This document shows positions 38,501 to 50,300 of a stretch of DNA of 64,000 bases, one piece after another. The position numbers were made by a program, and so were the translations under genes. The DNA lies in contig NC_066848.1 in NCBI RefSeq assembly GCF_001640805.2, positions 22,488,159 to 22,552,158 on the forward strand. Reading direction: 5' to 3'. The notes under the pieces were generated by a model. That model did not search any database. It saw only the letters and a list, made by a program, of their open reading frames with translations, and was not told the origin of the DNA. Source of the DNA: Lates calcarifer. Lineage: Eukaryota > Chordata > Actinopteri > Centropomidae. The first letter of the stretch is position 1. Each line of letters opens with the position of its first letter.

Positions 38501-41500
38501 AATGTCTTCAATATTAATCTAGAAAATATTTTTTTTTTTTAAAAAACAAAAAAACCACTGAATGAGGAGGTGCGTCCAAACTTTTGACTGGTACTGTACG
38601 AGGGTAGGCTGAAAAGTTCATAGGTTGACCAAGAAGGAGTTATACCACAGCAATAAAACTTGGCATGCATTAAATTCAACCTTTCAAGTCAAGTCAAGTC
38701 AAGATTTCCTGATATCCTTCCAGATAAACCCACAATGAAAAAGTACCTCAGCATTTTGAAAAGCAGTACTAGAGACATTTTGTGAATATGGATAAAATTT
38801 GGCACCGTGGTGTTATCAAATATCTGCAGAAAAAGGGTTTAGCCCCCAAGGACATTCATGCTGACATGGCTGCTACCTTAGGGGATGATGCTCCAGCTTT
38901 ATCAAGTGTGCAAAAGTGGGCAGCTGAATTCGAGAGGGGTAGGGAGAGCCTTGAAGATGACCCAAGGTCTGGATGTCCTGTCATTACCACCACCCAAGAA
39001 AACATTGACTGCGTTCACCACATGAATAGAATAGGAATAGGCTTTTATTGTCACTGTACAGTTAAGTACAACAAAAATGCGCCACAAAGACAAACAGTGC
39101 ACTATAGAAGTAGGTATATACAATAAGAAATACAAAATTTACACAAATAATACAAAAATTTACACTAATTTTACACAATTTACATATACACAGCACACAT
39201 GATTATGCAAGAAACTGAGACTAGGACACTTTAAGGTGCGAGGTGGGTGGATAGTGTCCTTGATTTTGTGTATGTGTGTGTGTGTGTGTGTGAGGTATGG
39301 TGTTGGTGAGGTGAGGGGAGCGGGGAGGGCGGTGGGGTGTATGGTCAGTGTTTGCGGTCCGAATGGCCCAGGGGAAGAAGCTGTTGGTGAGTCTGGTGTG
39401 GGACTTGATTGACCTGAAGCGCCGTCCGGAGGGCAACAGGTCAAACAGGTGGTGGGTGGGGTGTGAGGGGTCTCCTCTGAAGGCCAAAACCGGCCTTCAG
39501 ACTAAATGGTTTTCCTGAGGCAGCAAGATCTGCATATGTTCTCCAGGGAGGGCAGAGGACAGCCGATGATTTTTTGGGCAGTGTTGATAACCTTCTGCAC
39601 AGCTTTCCTGTCCTCAGCTGTGGAACCTGTGTACCACACACTCAGGCAGTATCTTAGTACACTCTCCACATAGGATAGTGATAGAAGGCCAGCAGCATCT
39701 TCTTGTCCAGATTGTTTTCCCTGAGGACACACATGAAATGCAGCCACTGCTGAGCCTTCTTCACTAGGGCCTTGATGTTGTGGGTCCAGGAGAGATCCGT
39801 TGAGATGTGGGTGTCCAGGAACCTGAAGGTGGTGACAGTTTCCACATGTTCTCCATTTATGAGGAGGGGAGTGTGGTCTTGTCTGTCCTTCCTGAAGTCC
39901 ATGATGAGTTCTTTTGTTTTCTGGACATTCAGTGTCAGGTTGTTTGCTGAGCACAAGAGGAACAGTTTCTCTACCTCATCCCTGTATACTGTCTTATCCC
40001 CATCAGAGATGAGCCCAACCACGGTGGTATCATCTGCATATTTGATGATGATGTTGGTTGGGTGGGTTGGAGTGCAGTCATAGGTATACAGGGCGTACAG
40101 TAGGGGGCTCAGCATGCAGCCCTGAGGGCAGCCAGTGCTGAGTATGAGCGTGGAGGAGAGGTGGGGGCAGAGTCTAACAGATTGTGGGCGGTGTGTGAGG
40201 AAGTGTTTAATCCATATGCCGGTGGGGAGGAGGATCAGTAGTTGTAGCAGTTTGGTGATTAAAATGTCCGGAATGATTGAACGTTGAACGCTGAGCAATA
40301 ATCCACAAAGAGCATCCTCACGTAGCTCTTCTGGTTCTTCAGATGACTCGGTGCTCCGTGGAGTGTTAGTCAAAGGGGTTGCTGGGGTTGTGAGGAGGCA
40401 GTGTTTGCTGGTGTGTGGTGGACTCAAAGCAGGCAAAGAAGTTGTTAATCTCCTCTTCCAGTGTGTTGCTGTTTCTGCTGCTGCTGCTGCTAGAGGATGT
40501 GGGGTGCTGGCCTCTGTAGTTGGTTAAGGCCTGGATGCCCCTCCACATCTGTTGTGGGCTCCGTCTTTTTCCTGTAGGCCTCCTTTGCCTGTTGGATGCC
40601 TCTCCTCAGGTTGGCTCTGGCAGTGCTGTACAGTGAGCTGTCCCTCGTCCTGAAGGCTGAGTTACACTCTCTGATCAGGGCATGGACTTCACTTGCCATC
40701 CAGGGTTTCATGTTTGGAAAGATCTGGATGCATTTGTTGACTGTCACGTTTTCTACATAGCACTTGATGTAGAAGAGGACAGTCTCTGTGTGTGTCTCAG
40801 GTCTTGATGTTCAAAGATGTTCCATTCTGTGCAAGCAAAGCAGTCCTGTAGCTGGAGGAGAGCATCTTCAGGCCAGGCTTTGATTGCTATCTGAGGAGGG
40901 TGTAGGCCGGGAAGAGGAGCAGGGAGAGATGGTTGGATTGTCCTAGGTGGGGGAAGGGCGTTGCTCTGTAAGCATGCTTAATTGGAATATACATAATCAA
41001 GTGTCCTTTCCCCCCTGGGTGGACATTTGACATACTGGTGGAATTTGGGGAGTTCTGTCTTTAAGCATGCTTGGTTAAAATCCCCTGCTATGATATGGAC
41101 GCTGTCAGGATGATTCCTTTGTTCTTTGTTCATAATGTCTTGAAGGTGGCTTAGTCCTGAGCTAACGTTAGCATCGGGCGGAATGTAGACCGCAGTAACA
41201 ATGACCACAATGATCTCCTGAGGCAGGTAGAACGGTCTACAGTGGACAGACATGGCCTCGAGGTCCGGAGAAAAGTGGCTGTCTATTATTCTGCTGTTTA
41301 GGCACCAGTCTTCAAGCACATAAACACAGAATCCCCCTCCCCTACTTTTCCCAGAGGCTTTGTCATGGATGACAGACATTTAACTGTTAATCAGATGGCT
41401 AATGCTGTAGGCATCTCCCATGAATGAGTAGAGAACATTCTACACAACAAACTTGGCATGGAGGGCGGAGGCAAGGCTTTTGACGCCTGATAAAAAGCAC

Positions 41501-44295
41501 ACCAGGCTAGTCATGTCACAGGCGAACTTGGCACTTTTTAAAGCAGATCCAGCTGGTTTTCGGGAACGTTTCCTCACCCAAGATGAATGTTGGGTCCACC
41601 ACTTCGAACCAGAGACCAAATGGCAGTCCATGCAGTGGAAACACCCATCTTCTCCCCCTCCAAAGAAGGCCAAGGTGGTGTCATTGGTAGGGAAGGTGAT
41701 GGCCTCTGTCTTTTAGAATGCAAATGGCATTGTGTTCATTGACTACCTTCAGAAAGGCCAAATATCAATGGAGAATTATGCCAACTTGCAGAGGAAACTA
41801 TGAAAGGCAATCAAGTCAAAACAGCTTAGAAAACTGACGAAGGGGGTCTTGTTTCACCAGAACAATGCTCCTGCACACAAGTCTGTGGTTGCAATGGCTG
41901 CTGTGCATGACTTTGGCTTTGAACTGGTTGATCACCCTCCTTATTCTCCTAATTTGGCACCATTTGACTATTTTGTTCCCCAACATGAAAAAACACTTGG
42001 CTGGGAAGCACTGTTGGACAGATGATGAGGTCGTATCTGCTGTTGAGGTCCTTTTTGGGCACGATGAGTGCTTCCACACCACAGGAATCCAAGTGCTGCA
42101 ACACCGATGGAAGAAATGTGCAGACTGCAGGGGAGACTATGTTGAAAAATAAACAACATTTTGTCACATTCAACCATTGCATCATGGTTGCACCGTTGTA
42201 TGCTCTGCTCTTGTAGCAAGCCTGACCAAACCTGTTATAAGAGCAAATATTACTAAGAATAAGAAAATGATTTGGGGAACCCAGTCTTGCTTTCTACAAA
42301 TGTGCTGGAGAAAGTAATAATAAATAAATAAATGAATAACATTTGGAATGATAATTGTGCAGTTGACAGCAATCTCTTCCACACTGATAGTAAAGTGATG
42401 GGGGTAATGAGTTGTTGATTCCAATCTCTTTCAGCTGTGTCACAGTCTCACATCTGGGCACTGGACCGTCAGACCTTCCAGACCATCATGATGCAGACTA
42501 CACAGGCCAGACATGAGGAACACTTTCAGCTTTCTGCGCAGGTACATACACATGTGACAGGCGCTCTGTGCCTCCTCTAAATTTCAAACAAATGAGTATT
42601 TTCCCAAACTAATTCAGACTTGGTGAGTTACTGCAGCTAGTCACTGCAATTTGTCTGTCAAAAAAATAACTGAGTGGTGAGATTTTGCAGGACCATGCTG
42701 TAAATTTACCCATTGTGGGACTAATAAAAGATTATCTTATCTTATCTTAAATACAGGTTGATGTAATTGTGATTGACTTGTGTATTAGTCAGTGTACTAC
42801 TGAATTGCAAGTAGATACACAATACCCATTGGGGGCAGCAAAGGACTGTAGTCAATGAGTTACAGTAGGCTGTTGAGTTAATGCTTGCTAAGGGCTAAAA
42901 TATATGAAGTTAAATTATAAGTTTTAAATTTGGAGGTACCTGTCATCTACAGTCAGGCCAGGTCAGGTTTGAGTTATAGACCTACGCGTACGTCTATAGA
43001 GCTGGCAGTACTATATTAACAAAACACTTGTGGAATAGGTTTTATTACAGATGGCCAGGCTGCACATAATTTGAAAAGGATTTGAAGGCAGACTGCCCAA
43101 GATGAACATGATAGTGCCTACTCATTATACATGTCATCTACATTTAACCCATGTACCACATGTATAACATGGACATACTGGGCATGTGCAAACACAGATA
43201 CTGATTTTATTTGGATTATTTTGTTATTGATTTGAATTTCATAATTGAAAATTATTATAATAAGAAACAATAACTAAAATGTCATATTTTCACAATGACA
43301 GTCACTGAATTCTAATATTTATAATAAATATATTTTCCGTTGTGATTATAGCATCAAAACATACTACTTGCTGTTTCAGTTACAAAGGACAGAAATACTA
43401 GCTATTGTAACAGGCAGTAAAGTATGTTATAAGATTTTAAACTCAGTTTATTAAATGTGACAGACTGTACTGTATATTATTTATCCCAACATCTGTAATG
43501 ACTCTGTGTATTTGTTTGTCTGTAAGTGTGTCTCTGCTCCGAGAACTGCCAGAAGAGAAACTAGCCAAGATTGTTGATTGTCTTGAAGTTGTGAGTATTT
43601 CTCATTATACATTTTTTGATTCCAGTCTTTATGCACTGTATCCAGCTCTGTACAGTATCAGTGTAAATAGTTTCAGATTGTAATAAATTAAACAAGAGAG
43701 TGACTGACTCACCTTTCTTTGCAGGACTCTTTTGAAAAAGGAGAGTATATTATTCGAGAGGGTGAGGAGGGCAACACTTTCTTTATTATTGCAAAAGGAG
43801 AGGTGAGATATTTCTTCAAAGCTAATTATTGTATTATCTCTTTTGTGTTCATGTTTTTGTTACTGTGAGACTAGTGGACCAAGAGTAATGAGTAGGGTTG
43901 TAGGGTGTTAGTCGCTGTTACATGGTGTTACCGGTGTTATGGCACACACTGAGTACATAACCTGCCTTTTTTTGCATTTTTTACGGACATTAGAATAGAA
44001 TAGAATAGGCTTTATTGTCATTGTACAGTTAAGTACAATGAAATTGTGGGTGCTCCACGAAGACAGACTATGCACTATAGAAGAGATTTAATTACAAATA
44101 GAAATAAGAAAAATGTACACAATATACAAGACGTATACAATATAATACAAGAGATTACAAAAAAATACAAGAATTACAAAATTACAAAAATTTACAATGT
44201 CACTTTTAAATAGGATCTACATACACACAACAGCACACGATTGTGCAAGGAGTCTAGGACACTTTAAGGTGAGGGTAATGGATAGTGTCCTTGGC

Positions 44296-44345
<50 letters not shown>

Positions 44346-47300
44346 TGTGTGTGAGGTGTGGTGTTGGTGAGGTGGGGGGTATGGTGGGGTATAGTCAGTG
44401 TTTGTTTATGGTCCAAATTGCCCAGGGGAAGAAGCTGTTTGTGAGTCTGGTGGTGTGGGACTTGATTGACCTGAAGTGCCGTCCTGAGGGCAACAGGTCA
44501 AACAGGTGGTGGGCGGGGTGTGAGGGGTCTCCTGTGATGGCCCTGGTTTTCCTGAGGCAGCAGGATCTGGATATGTCATCCAGGGAGGGCAGAGGGTAGT
44601 CAATGAGTTTTTGGGCGGTGTTGATGACCCTCTGCACAGCTTTCCTGTCCTCAGCTGTGGAGCCTGTGTACCACACACTCAGACAGTATGTCAGTACACT
44701 CTCCACAGAGGAGTGGTAGAAGGCCAGCAGCAGCTTCTGGTTTCCACACGTTCCACATGACAGTTTCCGCACGTTCTCCATTTATGAGGAGGGGGGTGTG
44801 GTCTTCTCTGTCCTTCCTGAAGTCCATGATGAGTTCTTTAGTAATTAAATAAATTTGGTTCATTTTCATTCCATATTCATCAAATAAAATTATTATAATT
44901 TGTAAATTACTAGTTATACACGTCAAAACTGAAAGTATCTGATTCATACGAGCAGCAAAGTATGGTCATCACATCATCATCATCATCATCACATCACAGG
45001 GTAGTGAAGTCTTATTATGTGACCAGAGGAGAGTTAACAGACAAGATGAGCAGACGATTTGGTGTTAAAGCTAAAAGCAGAAGCATTTGTTTGGCAATAT
45101 ATTAGATTTAAACCTGATAACGTCAATGAGTCAATCTGTCAATCTGTCAAAGTCTGTCTGATGAAGGTAGCATCTTCTAGAGGTAACACCTCTAATCTAC
45201 ACACACACACCATGTTGGGTTGACACACATCTTTTCTTGTATTCTAATCAGTTTATTACCTGGAGGGAAACCCATCCACACATCTGTTAATTGCCCTGAT
45301 TATTATGGTGATCTCGAGAAAAGACAGATCCCCAGAAGGAGAAGATGCAATGGACAACATTAGAAAATGAAACCAGCAAATATCAGGGTTGTTTCTGATT
45401 TTTACTAGAAATCCAACTGAACCCTATCTAAACAAAGACGATCAGTGGTCATCTCTGTTTCTGGTGCAGGCAATGTGAAAAGTAACTTTCATAATGCAGT
45501 CTGACAGACCACTGGAACAGTGGTCCATCCAGTGAGCAGCGGTTCTGTGGAAGGAAACACCTTGTTGATGAGAGAGGTCAGAGGAGAACAGAGCTGACAG
45601 AAAGGCTACAATTACTCAGATAACCACTCTTTACAACTTTACTGAGCAGAAAAGCATCTCAGAGTGAACACCACCTCCAACCTTGAGGTGGTTGGACTAA
45701 AACAGCCAAAGACACGGGGACACAGGGAGCACAGGGGACACAGGTTCACGAAAACTTGACAGCTGAAGACTGGAAACATGTAGCCTGGTCTGATGGATCT
45801 GGATTTCTGCTGAGGCAGCAGATGGCAGGGTTGTAATTTATCAACAGTCCAGGCTGGTGGTGGTTTATGGCTGCAGTTTACCATCTTCTAATGCTTCTTC
45901 CAGCAGGATAATGCTCCAGTGTTGCAAACCTAAAGTCTCAAACTGGTTTCATGAACATGACAGTGAGTTCAGTGAACTTCAGTGACCTCCCCAGTCACCA
46001 GATCTGAATCCAGTAGAACACCTTTCGGATGTGGTAGAACAGGAGATTGATAGCATGAATGTGCAGCTGACAAAGTTGCATAAATGATGTAATGCAGTCA
46101 TGCGAACATGGAGTAGAATCTCATAAGAAAGTTTCCATCGTCTTGTTTAATCTATGCTGCTAAGAACCTAGGCTGTTTTAGAGCAAAAGGAAGAACTATC
46201 CAGTATCAGTGGTGGACTGTCAGGGCCAGCAAGGCCTTCTCTGCTGCCTTAAACACCGTCACAATCGTTGAATTATATTTTCTTTTCTTTTTTTTTCCAT
46301 TAATACCATTTGTATCAAATTGTTCACAATAGACATAGAACAGAAAAACAAAGAGCACCGGCACCAGCAAAGGTTTTATCACAACCAACAGAGACACTTA
46401 GAGTAACTAAAGATTAAGGCCTTTTGAATTGGTCACCATGCAGACGCAGTGGTTGCCACTTCAAGAGCTAATCACGTCAAAATCTAGTACCTGCCAGAAT
46501 ATACAGTACAGTGCAAAGAAGGAGTTTAAGGAAATGATCCAAAGCTAATCTACTGACTCATTAACAGTAGGTCTAACAACAAAAGAATTAGAGCCTCAAC
46601 AGCAATTGTAAACTGCCATGTAAAACATATTTGTTTTCTATTTGTAGGTCATAGTCACTCAGAGCACAGAGGGGTTTGCTGAACCACAAGAAATCAAGAC
46701 ACTGGGAGTCGGAGACTACTTTGGAGAGAAAGCTCTCATCAGGTACAAACAACAGCTTAACTGAAGAATGAACACACATTAGACAACTTTAAAATCCAAC
46801 ACATTCCACAGGCACACAGCACTACACACCTATGTATTAAATCTGACTACATTAGATCAATAACCATAAAACTAAAAGGTCTGATCACTGAACTTACCCA
46901 AATACTACAATACAATACGTTCATCATATTATGAGAACCAATTGAAAAGCTATTTCATGATGTAGATAATCAAAGTGGGCTAATGACTACATTTGCACAC
47001 ATTACACACCAGTGTTAAGTTGGTGCACCACTGTGTCTTCAAGTGAACTATCCCAACCTGTAAACTCAGGTCAAATGAAAATTTCTGCAGGGATTTACCA
47101 CTCTGTCAGCCACATGAGGGGAAAATTCCTGGTTCTAGCCTTAATGGTGTGTTCTGTCATATAGTACTTCTGACTTACAGAGTTCACATCAGCATCTAAG
47201 TCACAACTGACTAGGAATCTAATATTTTTATGAACGCTCCGATATACAGATAACTTGTTGCTTAAAACAGAAGTATCTAAAAAACAAACAAATATGGATG

Positions 47301-50300
47301 CCCCCCCATCAACTCAAAGCTGTCATTCAAGGTTATCAAAGATAGATTGTCAATGCACAGTATTTATAACCATCACAAAACATGCAAGTCTGCAATTGTA
47401 CAACTCTTATCTCATGACTTAAATACTTGTATTCCAAAAATACTAACAAACTTAGTATTCCAAGTTTTTTTTTTTAAATTTGTAACTAGCTCAGACCACA
47501 ATAAGCCTGGTGACACCATAGTCTTATTTTGTCAGCTTTAACAAAGTCACCCCACAGCTACAAAAGATATTATACAACCTTTTTATTACAAGTTAGTGTA
47601 AGACTTTAGGGTAAGACTGAAAGGAGCTTTGGTAAAATCTCTTGAAACTTCGCTGGAGAAGTTACTGAAGAACATTTAAGACGTATGAGATAGGGGTAGG
47701 AAGCTTAAAGATGAAGGCACTGACAACCAATTTTCTTCCCACCCTTTATTATTATTATTCCACCACATTTTTTGGCAGCTAATTACTTCAGTACACTCCA
47801 AAGTAGAAAAATCACTCAAACCTCAAAATGATCAGCTCAGTTAGGACATGACTGGAATTACCTTTAGTCTTCAGCCCTTTAGCAAATCATAGGTCTTTTC
47901 AGAGAGAGAGAGAGCATTCCTATCAGCTGCTCTACAAATACCTTTCAGGCTTCTCAGCATTTTTACACTGTGTGGGATGGAGTGTTCACAAACAGACAGG
48001 GGTAAAGCTGTTCAATTCACTTGTCTTGTCACTAGGGTTAGGGTTATTTTGACTCGCATATGTCATTCTTGTAGAAATGAATGAATGTAGAAAAATTCAT
48101 CCTCTTTCACACAATATAACTGGAGGAAAATGGGTCTGGAGGCACTCTGTCCAAACACCTCCAGGGCCTGAAGTTGTAGCATGGGATTGTTTATTTTTGA
48201 GGTCAGTTTAGAGAGGGTTCTCACCTCAGCCACCTGCTGAATCATGTCCTGTTCAAACCCACTGATGGAGCTCACCTTCTCCTCTGTTTATTTATTCTGT
48301 TCTGAATGCAGAAGATCCTTCCAGTCATAGCCTTATGTGCATGTGCACTGACAAAGATATGCTTCATCACATTGCAGAAATGACTGTGTCCATGTTTGTT
48401 TGTATTGTGTTTCTGTGACTTACCTGTTGATGCATGTTTACAGTGAGGATGTTCGATCAGCCAACATCATTTGCAATGAGAATGACACACACTGCCTGGT
48501 GGTGGACAGAGAGTGAGTAGATGGATGTTGTTTACGTGGCATGTTATTATCTCCAGCTGGACCTATACACCACACTCTGTAGTTCAGTGTCACTTACCTG
48601 ATAATAGATGACAATATAGAGAATGGCTAAAGTAAAAAAAAGTAAATAAGTACATTTGCAGTGTCATCAATTGTTTGTTGTTTCTGCAGTTCCCAAGTTA
48701 CCTCCACTGGATTCAAATGGAACTTGTGCCTTTTATTTACCCACTGCCATGGTTAACTGTATTATAGGACCTCCACTGATTAATAAGGAGTCAGTGACAT
48801 GCAGTACTGTGATGCAGTAGTAGAGGTCGCCCAGCAGTTTAGGCTTTTGGCTGGAATAAAAATGAATGTGTCAGGGCTCACCTGGGCCAGCCCTGACTAT
48901 GACCTCTATTCAAGATGAAAGTTTTAAGCCTAACCCTAAATGTAGTGGGAGTGTCTGCCTCCTGAACTAACTAAATTAAAGATGAAAACTACAACACTGA
49001 GGTTTGGCAGTATGAATAGCATGGTGTATGGCATCATATGTTGCAGTAGAATCCAAGAGCATAGTCCTAGATGTGCTGTAATTCACTCATCAGACACATG
49101 TATTAAATGTGTCTCCATTCATAATGAAATCATTTATTTTTTTTATTTAAAATGATCCTAAAGAACTTACTCAGTACAGAAGTATACTACAATTGGACAG
49201 TTTCTATCAGCAGCAGAGGTTTGATTTTAGGCTCTTTTAGGCTCCAAGTTCATAAAAATACAGAGAGCAAGAATCTTAAAATTAAACAATGTACTATACA
49301 TGGTCCAGGCTTTTCTGTGTGAGGTTTGCATGTTCTCCCTGTGCCTGCATGGGTTCTCTCCAGGTACTCCGGCTTCCTCTCACAGTCCAAAGACATGCAG
49401 CTTAGGTTAATTGGCAACTCAGAATTACCCGTAGGTGTGAATGTGAGTGTGAATGGTTGTCTGTCTACAGTGGTGGAAAAAAGTTTTCTGACACCCCATG
49501 CATTTGTGAAATACTGCATTAAGAATGACTCTTAGGTCTCCAAGTGCAATTTCTTTTAGTACAGTCACAGAAAATACTAAACAAATCCTAAAAAAGCCAT
49601 TAAAAACTTAAAATTGATTGGTTCCATAAAAATACATAAGGGAATTTTGAGTATTGGGTCATTTTGCTACCAGTGATCCACAAATGAAGGTCATGCTTTT
49701 TATTAAAAGACACAATTTTTGTTGCCGTGCTTCATGTCTATATAAAGCCAGCACATTTGAAAGTTCTTCAGAGACAAAAACAAGGAACCTTAAAGCAGGA
49801 AACACACCTGAAGATACAGATTCTCAGCCAGGAAGGCTACAGCTGCTGCCAGATAGCCAGGAAGTGCAGATGCAGTCCTTCAGCAGTTGGATACACTCTG
49901 CAGAAATACAGACAAGCCAACAGCTTGGAAGACAAACCAAGATCTGGGCGTCCAAGGGTTTCTTCAGCAAGAAATGACCGCATCCTGATCCGCATGTGCA
50001 GGGAAAACCGCCGAATGACATCACAGGAGCTTCAGCAGCAGTGGTCAAACCAAACTTGTGTCCAGTGTTCCACTCACACTGTATGTGGCCGACTTTTAGA
50101 TCATGGCTTAAGGTCCTACAAGGCTGTCAAGAAGCCCCTGATCAATGAGAGACAGAGGTTAGCCCAGTGTCGTTGGGCCCAAGCATACAAGAACTGGACA
50201 GCCAGGAAATGGAAGAAGATTCTGTGGTCAGATGAGTCCAGTTTGCTGCTTTATCCTTCTCCTGATAATGTGAGGGTACACAGAAGGCCAGGTGAAGCAT

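Larger units (their letters stand above)
35224..38598 (-). pseudogene. Tc1-like transposon split by a LINE
   Basis: Left part 35224-35953 carries the C-terminal half of a Tc1 transposase on the minus strand ([30 protein letters not shown]). Right part 38056-38598 carries the N-terminal half ([27 protein letters not shown]) and ends in gactggtactgtac. The left end keeps only tacagtacagttcaatgg, so most of that inverted repeat is lost. Joining the halves restores a continuous Tc1 order, with a LINE in between. Confidence 0.8.

Noticed and set aside
44285..44599. ORF rich in CV repeats
   Set aside because: Translation of the (GT)n microsatellite inside a LINE.
48063..48275. Minus-strand 70-residue ORF ([21 protein letters not shown])
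   Set aside because: Composition looks protein-like, but no family recognised, no splice context and no neighbours. It lies antisense just upstream of a kinase exon; likely chance.
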